From positions 2,294,001 through 2,358,000 of the forward strand of contig VNWV01000001.1 of assembly GCA_009801085.1 (NCBI GenBank): a stretch of DNA of 64,000 nt. The letters are read 5' to 3'. Both the position numbers and the translations under genes were made by a program. Below are positions 20,490 to 32,131 of the stretch, in pieces. The stretch's first letter is position 1; each line of letters begins with the position of its first letter. The notes beneath the pieces were generated by a model. That model saw only the letters and a list, made by a program, of their open reading frames with translations, was not told the DNA's origin and made no database searches. This DNA comes from Lasiodiplodia sp. COLG20. Taxonomy: Eukaryota > Ascomycota > Dothideomycetes > Botryosphaeriales > Botryosphaeriaceae.

Positions 20490-23400
20490 CTTGGTAAGGG
20501 AAGAGTTGGCAGTGTTTTTGTTTTTACTTGAGGGCGAAAACTGTCGTTGCTTGCGAAGGCCGGAGGCGGGGCTCGTGGGTGGTTGAAAGAGTGCTGACGA
20601 GCTGTGAGCTGAAGGAGTGAACTGTGGAGCTGGTGGTTGCTGGTTCCTCTGAAGTCCGCGAACATGATCTCTTTATATATGTCACGAAATGAGCATCTGG
20701 TTCTTCACGTGTACAATCAAGACAGCCTTCCGCCGTGAGGCCAACGAACGGATGCTCGCGGAGCACTGTTGAGAGGCACTTTGCATGGTTGAGCCCAAGC
20801 TGTTCGCTAGACATTTTGCCTTTGCTGAGTGTGTGCTTTGTTCCTCTCTGTGCAAACAAAGTTATTAACTCAAAGAATTGTTGTTGGTGCCTGTCAGATC
20901 ACGGTTGCCCTGCAGACACGAGCACGTGTTAGCCAAATACGGTATAGGGAGATACCAATTAGGGTTTTGACGTCGCCGCCAAGGCGGACGGGTGTGCTGG
21001 CGATCTACTTATTTTGGGCGGTGTTCGGGTGATAGACGTTCCGGTTAAGGTTTGGTGCGGAGGTAAATCAAAACGCCACAAAGGGGAATTGAGCTCTCCG
21101 GTTTCCCGCAGAGGAACTAACCGTATGGAGAGCGGCAGCTGCGATGACCATAACCGGTACCTGAGTTTGACAGATCGTCATATACGAATGTGGGTGGCCA
21201 CAAATTCTGGGGAAAGATGCGGGGCCGGCCGGATCTGCGCCATCACCTTTTACCCGACCATGGCACTTGGACGTATTATGGGATAGAGCAAGCGGCCGGC
21301 TTGATGCACGAGACATTTCTCTCAGTGTGAGGAGCTACGTGGAGAAGGCAACATATTGGGCTTGAAGGTGGTGTACGATTCTGAGCACTAGAGTAAGCAA
21401 CGGTGCCACTTTGGTAACTGCTTGACTCAATAAAGGCTCATACATACCGCCTCCCGTACTGTTATTAAGCTACTGCTTACTTTCGTGAGGCTTTAGGCGG
21501 CTTTCAACTGCGCTTACTACTGGTGCCGAGAAATCCGGGATGCGACTGACCTGCGCCACCCCTGTGCGCGGAGAAAGGGGTATCGCGAGTTTCTGTGCCA
21601 GTCATACTTGAACACATTATAAGGCTGGCATTTTCAGAGGCTGGCACTTTCAGACAACGACGTGACGTGTGTTTTCTTGGTGGTTACATGTTTGGCAATT
21701 TGGACATTTTGAAACTTCTGAGAATGCAGGTACAGGTGATAGCTCAGATTTGAGCCTCTCAAGAAGGGTCACTTCAAAGGGATACACCTAGTATCGTCTC
21801 CCAGAACTGAACCTTGGTGACGAGACTTTCGGTAATACGATGCACGTTGACTAAGACCGCTCCGCTAAGCATGTAAGCCAAGAGCTCTCCGGCGATCTTC
21901 TAATCTCCGAACATCCCAGTGGACATGGATGGGTGATCTTCCAAGCCGTTGGAAAATCCGTCCTGATTTACACAGATACATGGTCACTACTTGAGCTCAA
22001 AGATCCAACCATAGCACCTTTCGCGCTGCCATCCCGCTTAATTATTTTCCTGTTATCTGGCCTTGACAGACCTCCTCCATGTGAAGATAGAACCCCACTG
22101 CAGAGGAGCCGGTGAGACGGAAAGCCTTCGAAACATCTCCAGCGATCTGGGTTTGCACGTGGAAAGGTTTTTTCGGTAGTGCCCAGAGAAAACCCTACAC
22201 GAATCGTCATCAAACTTACCAAAGGATCTCTTGGGATAAACTTTATATCTATTCAGCCGGCTGGGAATACCCAACTCGGAGAGTACATGCATTACTACAG
22301 TGAATTCATGGCGGCACTCGTATTCTTCTAGGAAATGATTCTATTGGTTGCCTTGATGCTAGAGAAAATCGAGCGTGTGTATGTTTGTCAGAAGCACGGA
22401 GAGTGACAACCCGACATCGTCCGACTTTAGCACATGTCTACAACTAACTTCGTAAACTTACTTGACGATAATTCGAAAGAGACTGCCACGTCAACCATCA
22501 GTGGACAGTTCATGATGGCCCTCTCTCTTCTCTGATTTTTTCCCCCCAACAAGTATGCAGTGCATCGACAGTGTCATCATTTTCATTCTACTTCCCAGCA
22601 AAGCAATCCAGGTCATCTACAACGGCTAACCACTGTCCTGAAAATTATAGTGCTACAGATTATGTGTTGTTACCAAACATACTGCTTCTCAAAAAAAAAA
22701 AAAAAAAAGGGTCAAATCGGAGCTCCTCATCACTTGAAAGACTATGATTCTTGGTAGCCTTTAGGGTTTGCCGAAGTCTTGTTCAGAAGCCAACACGGCT
22801 ATATCAACGATACTATCGATCACTAACACCCTCCACATTGATAATAAAGAGAAAGATTCCCCCGAGGGTGAAGCAAATATTTTCAGCTTTTGTATGCGGT
22901 AGAACTTCCATTCAAGCGTGCAGATACCCAGTTGTGTTTTCTCTTTCCGTTCCTGCTTTCTTCCAGCTACAATAGTTCCCGTTCAGACTCTACTCATTTG
23001 CGCAATACCAACACATTCAAGTCACACTTAATGAGATTAAAAGAGCACCTCTCATCCTATGCTTCACTCGAGACTTCAAGACACAGGAAATCCCTCAGGC
23101 TAAAAGCGACGCTCAATCACTCTCTGATTGCTTACTTTTTCTACGTACAACTACATGATCTCGGCGTAACCGCTGTGCGTATGAAACGCCAACTCACTGC
23201 CGCAGACCAACCCATCCACCATCACCTCCGCACGATACTGTCCCTCCCCCCTCTCCTTTCAGCATCCTTCCCTCCTACCCGCTTCTGGATGACCGCCCAC
23301 TGCAGTCCAGATCCACACGCCCTCATACATTATTAGGTAAAAGCGCCGCCATTGGAACCAGCCAATGGCGTCACCTGTGGTACCAAAAAAAGGAAAAGTC

Positions 23401-23784
23401 TGCTCGGGAATAGGAAAAGAGTGTCGTCGAAGCAGAAAAAAAGGGATAGAAACGAAATGAAAAACGGTGAGAGACACGTTTCCTTCATACTCGTACTCAT
23501 ACAGATCGCCCACATGTCCTTCGTACCGACGTCGGAAGCAAGAGCTCCTAAAGATGGTAATGACGAGAGGTAGTGCGGCGAACAAGGGAGGAAAAGAAAT
23601 TAAGAATATCAGACGAGGAAAGCAGAAACAGAAATAACGCCGTCGCCATGCTATATGAAACAGATGCTAATGCCGATGCTCATGCAGATGAAAACCAAAG
23701 GAAAAATGACTCAGATCTATGCAAAAGAAACAGTTTTCCGCTTTTTTCTTTGACTTCTTGCCGTCGTTCACTCATTTAACTCAC
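20490..23784. other. 3.3-kb gene-free region
   Basis: Between the hydrophobin start and the CFEM gene stop. The left part must hold the hydrophobin promoter. Open frames here are short, overlap, and match no family known to me. An 18-base A run lies at 22691-22708. No transposon ends, tRNA or coding exon recognised. Confidence 0.5.
20671..20679 (-). promoter_or_regulatory. TATA box candidate of the hydrophobin gene
   Basis: On the minus strand the sequence reads TATATAAAG, about 185 bp upstream of the hydrophobin ATG. A strong TATA box fits a highly expressed, regulated secreted protein. Confidence 0.55.
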
Positions 23785-26700
23785 TTACTCAGAGATGCCC
23801 TCCTTCTTGGCATACGCCACCGCGAGGTACATGTCGTCCCCATGCCTGGTCGGCGTCAACTTGGGCGCCCACATGGGGGTCTTGATGGCAACATCGCCCT
23901 GACCACCTCCTTCATGCCCCGGCCAGTTCGGAAGCTGCTGCTCGGGCGGTAGCGCGGCGCTGCTCTTGCGAGCCTGGTCCGGGTCGTGGTGGTCGACGCC
24001 ATCGCCCCTGATGATCTGCCCCTGCGGCGTGTGCGGACTTCTGCCGCCAGTCGCAGCCTTTTTCGTCGGGGTAGTCTTACGACCGTTGTTGGCCCTGGGC
24101 GGCGACGGCGTGCTCGCGCCGCTGTCGATGATCAACAGCCCGTTCCCGTCGCGGCCGCGACGTGCCTGCAGCCCTCCCTTGGGTGAACCGTTACTGCTTC
24201 CCGCATCGCCATCGCCTTCGTGTTGCTTCACGCGAGGACTGGGCGTCGCCGTTCTCGGTCCGGCATTCGGACTGCTCCTCGGCACCGCTTGATTGCTCGC
24301 GCGAGGTACCTTGGGATACTTGATGTCCGAGATCGGGCTCTTGTCTTCCACACTGCTGCCGTCACTATGCTGCTGTGGCGGCGTAGTGTTCAGCCTCAGT
24401 GTGGACGATGACGCTGGTGCCGTGACGGTTGCGTGAGGATGATGACTGTGGCTTCCACCATCGCCTCCCAATTGCTTCGCCGACGTGTCGGACTCTTCCT
24501 CGGCCGGCGGGCTCGGGTCACCTGGAGACGCGCTCTCGAAGGACGTCATCGACGCGCTCGACGTGGAGCGCTGCGGACCCTTGACGAGCGGTGGACGTGC
24601 TGTTTGGCGGGGTGGACGAGGCGGACTCCGGGGTTGAGGCGGGAGTGGGGGCCTGTAGGCGTGGTATTGGCTGGGCTGGTTGGCAGTGGGTTGTCCGGTC
24701 GACGACGACGGCGTCGATGACGACCATGACGGAGGAGGGAGCGGGCCGTTGCGATGATTGGCAGCGCTGGGAACAGGCGGTGGTGCTTGACGCCTCTGAT
24801 CCTGTTGCTGCTGGTGATCATGACGAACAGCAGCAGGAACAGCTTGACCGACAGGTGGTTGTGGTGGGGGCTGTTGACGCAGGGCGGGTGGGTTCGGTTG
24901 CGAGCCCTGCAGAGGCGTCGGCGCTTGCTGGCCAGTCGTTCCCCCGGGAAGATGCGCGAGAGACGGCTGGGGCGGCACTCCCCGGTTCTGGGCGACAGCA
25001 GAAACAGCAGCAGGCGTTTGGTGCATGTGCATGGGCTGTGGGGCCGTCGCGCTGGTCTGAGCTTGCCGTTGTGGAGACGGGCGCGAAGCAGACGAGGAGC
25101 CGCCGAGGAAGACTGGAGGAGCAGCACCAGCCTGCGGAGGCTGCTGCGGGCCGGCGAAGCCGCTGTAGCTCTCGGGCGGCGTTTGCATAATGCTCGTCGA
25201 CGGGCTGGTGTAATATGCCGGGATGTAAGATGAGCTGGCGGTGGAGTTGGTACCGGTGAACTTGGTGCTGCCGCTCGAAGCGCTGCTGCTGTGTGGAGCT
25301 GGCGGAAGCGTCGCAGGCAGCGCCGCGGGCGGATGGTACAATGGCAGCGGCGGTTTAGCTACATTGGGCGGTCTTGCTACTCCGATCCTTAACGGAGACG
25401 GAATTGGCGGGGGAGAAGGAGTCGGCTGGCGTGTGATCTGGCGTCCCTGAGGAGGAATCGCGAGAGACAATGACGGCTGCCGAGCATTGTCTACTGGGCT
25501 TTCCGTGTATGCGTCTGCAAAGCTCGGCGGAGGTCTGTAGGGCCTGACGGGCGGAACCTTGGCGGGTGCATCTTGGCGCGGGGGAACCTGCACCGCTCGT
25601 ACCGGATACATGGACTTGCGCACGGCGGTGTCCTCCTCGAAGAGGGTGCCCTGACTCATTGAACTGTCTCTCTGCTTTTTCTTCTTCTCAATGAACGGCA
25701 TCGAAGTAGGCACCGGAGACTTCTGCACAGGCAGAGGCTTGCGGGGATGCACCGCCTGCGGCTTGTCTGGCAGGAGCCGAGTTCTGTCGCTCGAGAAGCT
25801 CGCAGCTGGCGAGTCCTCAGTGATGGCAAGACCGATGCTCTCCAGCGGCGTCGGGGTCCGCTGGTGCCGCGGCGGAGACGGATCGACGACTCTCACCTGC
25901 GGGTTGGTCATTCCACCGGTGCCAACGCCTGTCCCGCCCCGCGGATCCCTGCGATCGCGTGGGGGAGATGGGAACTGTGCCATGGCAGACGGAGAAATGG
26001 CGACACTGTCGTGCGAGGGCGGCGTCAATGCGAAGGCTGACATTCCCTGCTTCTCGGCGACTTCCTCCTCTTTCTTCCTATCGCGTTTGCGCAGACAGGC
26101 GAGTACGAACAGCACACCCGCTGCCAAGACAACTGCCGCAACACTGGCCACAGAAATGCCGACGATCTGAGCGGTGCTCAGTCCACTGCCATGGTCCGAC
26201 GACGATGCTGCAGCAGCCGCCGCAGCCGAGGAAGAGGCCGAGGACTGGGAAGTGGTGGATGACGCGGCCTCAGAAGTGGTGGACGCGGCCTCAGAAGTGC
26301 TCGACGCGGCCGTCGTAGACGTATCCAAGGTCGAGCGGGAGCTAGTGCGCGACGATGAAGTGGACGAGGTCGAGGAGTTCCGCGTGCTCGTCGTATTCGT
26401 GCCATGAGTGGAGCTGCTGATCAGAGTCGACGATGCAGCCGATGCAGTAGTGCTCGTGGTGTGAGCCGTGAACGTTAGCGTGCTGTGAGTAGGTGCCACA
26501 GCGCCGTCCTGGCCGGAACATATGCCGTACGTCGCTGCCAGGCCAGAAACCGATGAGGAACACGAGGTGAAGGCGCAGCCATAAGCCGCTTCTCCCAACG
26601 TAAGCCCAGTGGTGCTATACTGGGAGCACAGACACTCCAGATCACCTGAACTCGCACAACCCAAAGGCCACTGGTCGAACAGGATCGACTGGAAACAGCT

Positions 26701-26862
26701 CTGTGCGCATTGCGGGACGAGGACTTGCAGGGCCGTCGGCAGAGACAGCGCGGTCGAAGTCTGGGTCGTTGTCGTGCTAAGCTGTGTTGAGGTGGCTTGC
26801 GGGAATGCTGAGGCGAGTGACGGCGTGAAGATGATAAACTTTTTATGCAAAGCGGGAAACAT
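23785..26862 (-). CDS. CFEM-domain single-pass membrane protein with long proline-rich tail
   Basis: About 1025 residues from the ATG at 26862. After a weakly hydrophobic start, residues ~50-115 hold eight cysteines in CFEM order (first CAQSC, then a GDLECLC with the conserved Asp, ending YGIC). A Ser/Thr-rich stalk of ~110 residues, probably O-glycosylated, leads to one helix around residue 240 (IVGISVASVAAVVLAAGVLFVLA) and a basic stop-transfer KR-rich motif. The remaining ~750 residues are Pro/Ser/Gln-rich and presumably cytosolic. CFEM proteins bind haem or act as surface receptors in fungi. The signal peptide is poor; an AG splice-acceptor-like site just before the codon for AFPQATST suggests a missed upstream exon with the true signal. 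The C-terminal WAPKLTPTRHGDDMYLAVA is unusually ordered for such a tail. Confidence 0.82.
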   Translation of the reverse strand: MFPALHKKFIIFTPSLASAFPQATSTQLSTTTTQTSTALSLPTALQVLVPQCAQSCFQSILFDQWPLGCASSGDLECLCSQYSTTGLTLGEAAYGCAFTSCSSSVSGLAATYGICSGQDGAVAPTHSTLTFTAHTTSTTASAASSTLISSSTHGTNTTSTRNSSTSSTSSSRTSSRSTLDTSTTAASSTSEAASTTSEAASSTTSQSSASSSAAAAAAASSSDHGSGLSTAQIVGISVASVAAVVLAAGVLFVLACLRKRDRKKEEEVAEKQGMSAFALTPPSHDSVAISPSAMAQFPSPPRDRRDPRGGTGVGTGGMTNPQVRVVDPSPPRHQRTPTPLESIGLAITEDSPAASFSSDRTRLLPDKPQAVHPRKPLPVQKSPVPTSMPFIEKKKKQRDSSMSQGTLFEEDTAVRKSMYPVRAVQVPPRQDAPAKVPPVRPYRPPPSFADAYTESPVDNARQPSLSLAIPPQGRQITRQPTPSPPPIPSPLRIGVARPPNVAKPPLPLYHPPAALPATLPPAPHSSSASSGSTKFTGTNSTASSSYIPAYYTSPSTSIMQTPPESYSGFAGPQQPPQAGAAPPVFLGGSSSASRPSPQRQAQTSATAPQPMHMHQTPAAVSAVAQNRGVPPQPSLAHLPGGTTGQQAPTPLQGSQPNPPALRQQPPPQPPVGQAVPAAVRHDHQQQQDQRRQAPPPVPSAANHRNGPLPPPSWSSSTPSSSTGQPTANQPSQYHAYRPPLPPQPRSPPRPPRQTARPPLVKGPQRSTSSASMTSFESASPGDPSPPAEEESDTSAKQLGGDGGSHSHHPHATVTAPASSSTLRLNTTPPQQHSDGSSVEDKSPISDIKYPKVPRASNQAVPRSSPNAGPRTATPSPRVKQHEGDGDAGSSNGSPKGGLQARRGRDGNGLLIIDSGASTPSPPRANNGRKTTPTKKAATGGRSPHTPQGQIIRGDGVDHHDPDQARKSSAALPPEQQLPNWPGHEGGGQGDVAIKTPMWAPKLTPTRHGDDMYLAVAYAKKEGISE

Positions 26863-29212
26863 ATTTCTACAGAACTGCACATGCTTGCGTTAAAACCGGC
26901 GGCCGCCGCGGGGCGCGGGCCGTGGCACGAACCTGAAAGAAGCCTAATTGAGTATTAAGGCATTTAGCTGAAGGAGCGTATGTAGTCGGGCTGGATTATT
27001 AGCGGCCGGTCAACGGCTGGTCAGTGGGACTAGGCGGAAAAGAGATAAAACGAAAAGGACCCAGAAAAGAGAAAAAAAATTTGAAATCAGACAATTGTTG
27101 TGTCAAAAGAGCATGCATGGCGGGTATGGCTGAGCGAAAGGTTTGTTGATATGTACTTGGTCGCGGCACCAACAAGCGCCCAGCAAAGGACGGCTATTCT
27201 TTGCACCACTGCCATAGGGCGCCCGCTGCACATAGCAACGCAGGGCGACTGCAGCGAGGCGCCTCGCCGCACCAAGGCGAGCGCTCGTTGGCTGCGTCGA
27301 GTCGACAGGTTGGCGGCACGCAGACAGGTTGGCGGCGAAGCTGCGGTTAAGCGCTGGGCGGACGGTTTTGGGAGCGGGTCAAGCCACAAGCGGTAGCGCT
27401 CGGCGGGCCAGCGGACGGGCGGCGCTTACACGCTGAGCAGAAAAGCAGCCGCCAGCCCACAGTCATCCACCGTGCTCGCGCGTCCGCTGAAACCTGCTGT
27501 CTGCTGGCACCCTGACCGCCGTGACGTTCTGGCTCGATCCTGAGGCCCGACCGGTCAAAGGGGATTATGTGTACGTCTAAGCCTCAGGGTTGCTCAACAC
27601 CACAGCGCAAGCAGGGAGAGCCCGGCGCCGGAAGCGCATCCGCCCTCGTGGCCTGGATAGCGCTCCCGCGCAGCGCCACTTTTTTACCCTCGACAGGCCC
27701 ATGGTGCTTTTACTTCGAAGTCTGTGGAATGATGCTGAAACACGATCACCGTGCTGTCGCTTTACGGCCTACCTGCTTGCGTGCTCGCTCGGCTTACCTG
27801 CTGGCTCGCAGCGCGCACCGTCAACTTAGCCTCCGTGGCGTTTTTGCAATCAAGCCAAGCTCGCGGCAGGCCATGGCAGGGCGACACGGGCACGCCGGGA
27901 ACGGCAAGCCGCGGCGGCCGATGGCGTGCAGCGCACTTGCAGGGAGACAGCGAATCAAGGGGCCGGACGCCACCGCGCCTGACCTGTTTGGCGGGCACAC
28001 AGCTGCTCGCGAACCACGGATCGCAGCCAGCGGCAACGGCGAACATTTTTTCTTCCTCTAGGCCATGAGCAATCTTTCAAATGCCGGCAGCTGGCGACGC
28101 CCGAGCTGACGGCGGAAAATTTCGAAATCTTAGAGGGGCGCTTTGGCGCAGCGCCCCCGAGCAATGGCGCTCCGCGCGCTGATAAGCGGCGCGGACTGCA
28201 GAGCGTTCTCGAAGCACGTAGCGGCAGATCATTCACATGCGCTGCGACACGAATTGCTATCCGCCCACTAGCCAACCTCCCCACGGACCATGATCTGTAT
28301 GGCAGGAGATACGGCCCCATTGTCACGCCGGCCGGATCCAACGACGGCCACTGCCAGCCATGCCGTCGCCGTCCAGCGCACACGTCCCGAAGCCGCCGCC
28401 CGAGAGTAGGGCCGCGCCGCGATGCCGGGAAGCGCAAAAATCGGCGTGGCGCCAGGCATGCTGAGGACAGCCGCAAGGAGTGCAGGCAGGAGACGCAGGA
28501 GTGATGGTGATGGTCGGCCTACACGCGTCCGTAGTGGGCGGCGTGCACGCCATGGGAGCCGTGCTCTGTCCTCCCGCTCGCTGTTAGTGGGGAGAGAGGC
28601 CCGGAGAGCCGCAGAGAATAAAAATAACAGGCTCGACTCCTCGTGAAAAATGTAGATTTTGTGGGTCTGCCAAACCCCGACAAGACTGCGACCGCACGCG
28701 CTGGTGCCGAGACGGTCATCCCCGCTAGCCTCCCTGCTGCTGTGATGCCGATGGCGACGCTGACGACTCCGACGCCAGGGAACCAAGTGCGAGCCACTGC
28801 TCTCCTGGTGTTGTGTCGTCTTGCTTTAAGGACCCGCCCTGATCACCACTCCCGTGCCACCTCCAACACAGCCCGTATACCCAGCCGATCCCGCCGCTCG
28901 CACGCGCGCAGAGCACGTTCGCTCTGTTGAAATTGCCCTCTCGTCAAGCACTCCCCAACCCACCACGCATTGTGAGACTTGCCCCCGTTCCGGGCTCAAA
29001 AAAAGCGCCACCTGTTGAGGCCCGACTGCACCTCGAATCTCGCCAGCATCTTTGTCCTGTGCGGTTCCCACCCTCCACGTACATCCGGACCCATACACCG
29101 CCGAGTCAAGTGGTCCAGAGCGTAGATCTGACCCTCTCGCCTCGCATCAGCTGGTCTTCTTTGTTGCGGCGTGAGTGGGAACGTCATAGCTCCTCCGTAC
29201 CCACCCGCACAT
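26863..29212. other. 2.3-kb divergent gene-free region, GC-rich
   Basis: Separates the CFEM gene (-) from the PRM10-like gene (+), so both promoters are here. A purine-rich stretch lies near 27030-27090. Numerous overlapping frames in both strands reflect high GC; none shows family similarity. A missed first exon of the CFEM gene may lie at the left edge. Confidence 0.5.
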
Positions 29213-32131
29213 ATGAATCCCCCATGGCACCTCGCCTCCGCCGAAGACTGGCACCTTTTTGCGGAGATGGCCTCCAACTCCAGGGACGGGCCAAACCATG
29301 GCAGTGACCACCAGGATGATGACGCTAAGAGAAGAAGCGTCCCGCAAATCGTCACCGACGGCTCCAGCACCCCCGACGAGCCCATGACCGCCTCCAGCGA
29401 AACAAAGCCAAAGGGCAAGCGAGTGGGCTTCACCTCCGCTCCCTCTTCCGGCGACGACACGCCCGCAGACGCCAGCCATCTGCAACCGCGACCCTTCTCC
29501 ACCTACGGCGCTCTCCCCTCGAACCCCACCTCGGGCGCCACCACCCCCCTTGGAGAAGGTTACCTCTCGCCTACGCCCACCCGCCAGAGCGCCCCTCCGG
29601 CTCCTGATGAGCTCGTCAAAGCCGTGCACAAGGCCTTTGGGCAGCCCCTGCCCGCCAAGCCCAAGCCCGCCATCCGGAAGACCCCATCGCTCCGCATGAA
29701 CAACCCTTTCTCCTCCACCCCAGACTCGGATGACGAAGACACGCCCGCGAAGAGATCGAGGAACGAGGCCCTGGATCGAGCTAACCGGTTGGCCAAGAGC
29801 GTGGGCAGTGCCTCGGCGCCGTCGTCGAGGAGGAATTCGTTCGATGAGAAGAAGGTCGAGGCCGGACCCTCGAGACCGAAGACGTTCGCTCCGGGCGCTA
29901 AGCGAAGCCGCAAGACCGTCTTGCTTGAGGATGTCGTTTCCAATGACGAGGAAGAAGACGAAGCCGCATTGGCGAAGAGGAAGGCCAGGGAAAGCACGCT
30001 GGACGAGGCGAAGAAGCTTGTGAGGAACCACACCCGGAAAGGTCCCGAAAGAACCTCCCTCCACGCCGAGCCCCCGCCTTTCATCTCAAGACCTACCACC
30101 CCGACCATGGAGCGGGCCTTCGATGACTATGTCGCCCCGCCTCCTAGGTACCGTGGCGGCATCTTCGGTGCTTTGCTCAACCTCTACGGCGCCCAAGGTG
30201 GCTTCCAGGGCGGCATGCAGGGTAACCAGTGGGCGCATTCCCGCACCAACAGCAACACGACGCTGGGCAGCGGCATGTCCACACCCGGCGGCATCACGCC
30301 TGCCATTGGGACGCCTCAGCAGTCTCCTCCAGCTTCTGGTACCAGCACTCCCGTGACCCCGGGCCAGAGGAGGCATTGGTACCACCGCAGCCAGTATCCT
30401 CCCCAGCAGTCGCAGACTTCTTTGGCGCAGCTGGTCGGCTCGTCATCCATGCTTGCCTCGCCGGGCACGTCCATCGATTTCGAGCATGGCGTTTCTGACC
30501 AGATGAAGCGCTCCTCGCGGCCCGGCATGGGCAAGCGGTCGCGCAGTGGTGGCGCCATCACGTCCGCCATGCAACGCCTGAGCAAGCCGCGCCTAGAGGA
30601 CGAGATCCGCATCACGGTGCACATCTCCGAGGTCATGGCGCGCCAGCGGTACTTGATGAAGCTGTGCCGTGCGCTGATGAAGTATGGTGCCCCGACGCAT
30701 CGTCTGGAAGAATGCATGAAGATGTCGGCCCGCATTCTCGAGATCGAAAGCCAGTTCCTGTACATTCCCGGCTGCATGATCATCTCCTTCGACGACTCGT
30801 CCACTCACACGACCGAGGTCAAGCTCGTCCGTGAGAGCCAGGGCGTCGACTTGGGCAAGCTGCGTGAAACGCATGCTTGCTACAAGGATGTCGTGCACGA
30901 CCGGATCGGCGTCGAGGAGGCAACCCAGCGCCTCGAGGAGATCATGAAACGTCCTCAGAAGTTCAAGCCGTGGTTCCTGGTCGTGATGTACGGTCTCGCA
31001 TCCGCATCCGTTGGTCCATTCGCGTTTCAGGCCAGGCTGATCGACCTTCCCATCTGCTTCCTCCTGGGATGTCTGGTTGGCTTCCTGCAACAGATCGCCG
31101 CCCCATCATCCACACTCTTCAACAACGTCTTCGAGATCAGCGCTGCCGTCCTGACGTCTTTCCTTGCCCGTGCTTTCGGTTCGATCAAGGGTGGTTCAGT
31201 CTTCTGCTTCTCCGCTCTGGCCCAAAGCAGTATCGCTCTGATCCTTCCTGGTTACATCGTCCTGTGTGCCTCTTCGGAACTGCAGTCGAAACATCTGGTC
31301 GCCGGCTCCGTCCGCATGGTTTACGCCATCATCTACTCTCTCTTCCTCGGTTTTGGTATGACCATAGGCATCGTGCTCTTCGGTGTCATGGATAAGGGCG
31401 CGACGTCCGCGCACCAGTGCAGCAGCCAGATGCCGACCAACTACACCTTCTTCTTCGTACCTGCCTTCACCATCTGCCTGTGCATCATCAACCAGGCCAA
31501 ATGGAAGCAGATGCCCGTCATGGTCATCATCTCGTTTGGCGGTTACGTCGTGACCAAGTTCAGCAGCGAGCGCTTCCAGGGCAACACGCAGATCAGCAGC
31601 ACGCTGGGCGCGCTGGCCATCGGCGCCATGGCGAACCTGTACTCGCGTCTTGGTACCAAGGCCGACAACTTCTTCCTCGACTTGTACGAGAACCACGTGC
31701 GCCCTCGCTACCGCTCCCTGCGCCGCAAGATCACCGGCAGGAAGGAGGAGCTGCGCAAGTCGTACAAGGTGGCCGAGGATATGCTGCCGCCCTCGTCGTC
31801 CAATTCCTCCGAGATCTACACGCCTCGCACGCGCAAGGTCGGCTACGGTGTTGCCGCTGCTGCCATGCTGCCTGCCATCTTCGTGCAGGTCCCGTCCGGT
31901 CTGGCTGTGTCGGGCTCGCTGATTTCCGGTATCACCTCCGCCGACCAAATCGTTCACAACACCACGGGTACCACGACGGACCTGCAGGCCGACGGCACCG
32001 TCAACAGCGCCGCGTTCTCTGTTGGTTACTCTGTCATCCAGGTTGCCATCGGCATCACCGTTGGTCTGTTCCTTAGCGCGTTGGTCATCTACCCCTTCGG
32101 CAAGAAGAGGAGTGGTTTGTTCAGCTTCTAA
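29213..32131 (+). CDS. PRM10-like membrane protein (ThrE/YjjP-type)
   Basis: Single-exon gene; 972 residues from the ATG at 29213 (the next in-frame ATG at 29267 is an alternative start). The first ~460 residues are charged, Ser/Pro-rich and disordered. From RITVHISEVMARQRYLMKLCRALMKYGAPTH onward it matches the fungal PRM10 family, related to bacterial threonine/serine exporters ThrE/YjjP: a soluble first part, then about ten transmembrane helices (e.g. PWFLVVMYGLASASVG, FCFSALAQSSIALILPGYIVL). The end SALVIYPFGKKRSG is conserved. In yeast Prm10 is pheromone-regulated; substrate and role remain unknown. Nearly 3 kb without an intron is notable beside the intron-rich neighbours. Confidence 0.9.
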   Translation: MNPPWHLASAEDWHLFAEMASNSRDGPNHGSDHQDDDAKRRSVPQIVTDGSSTPDEPMTASSETKPKGKRVGFTSAPSSGDDTPADASHLQPRPFSTYGALPSNPTSGATTPLGEGYLSPTPTRQSAPPAPDELVKAVHKAFGQPLPAKPKPAIRKTPSLRMNNPFSSTPDSDDEDTPAKRSRNEALDRANRLAKSVGSASAPSSRRNSFDEKKVEAGPSRPKTFAPGAKRSRKTVLLEDVVSNDEEEDEAALAKRKARESTLDEAKKLVRNHTRKGPERTSLHAEPPPFISRPTTPTMERAFDDYVAPPPRYRGGIFGALLNLYGAQGGFQGGMQGNQWAHSRTNSNTTLGSGMSTPGGITPAIGTPQQSPPASGTSTPVTPGQRRHWYHRSQYPPQQSQTSLAQLVGSSSMLASPGTSIDFEHGVSDQMKRSSRPGMGKRSRSGGAITSAMQRLSKPRLEDEIRITVHISEVMARQRYLMKLCRALMKYGAPTHRLEECMKMSARILEIESQFLYIPGCMIISFDDSSTHTTEVKLVRESQGVDLGKLRETHACYKDVVHDRIGVEEATQRLEEIMKRPQKFKPWFLVVMYGLASASVGPFAFQARLIDLPICFLLGCLVGFLQQIAAPSSTLFNNVFEISAAVLTSFLARAFGSIKGGSVFCFSALAQSSIALILPGYIVLCASSELQSKHLVAGSVRMVYAIIYSLFLGFGMTIGIVLFGVMDKGATSAHQCSSQMPTNYTFFFVPAFTICLCIINQAKWKQMPVMVIISFGGYVVTKFSSERFQGNTQISSTLGALAIGAMANLYSRLGTKADNFFLDLYENHVRPRYRSLRRKITGRKEELRKSYKVAEDMLPPSSSNSSEIYTPRTRKVGYGVAAAAMLPAIFVQVPSGLAVSGSLISGITSADQIVHNTTGTTTDLQADGTVNSAAFSVGYSVIQVAIGITVGLFLSALVIYPFGKKRSGLFSF

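Noticed and set aside
22691..22708. A18 run, considered as a retroposon tail
   Set aside because: No reverse transcriptase remnant or target-site duplication could be seen upstream.
27100..29160. several open frames of 90-170 codons between the CFEM and PRM10-like genes
   Set aside because: They overlap in several frames and strands and show no domain, start context or intron pattern typical of the real genes.
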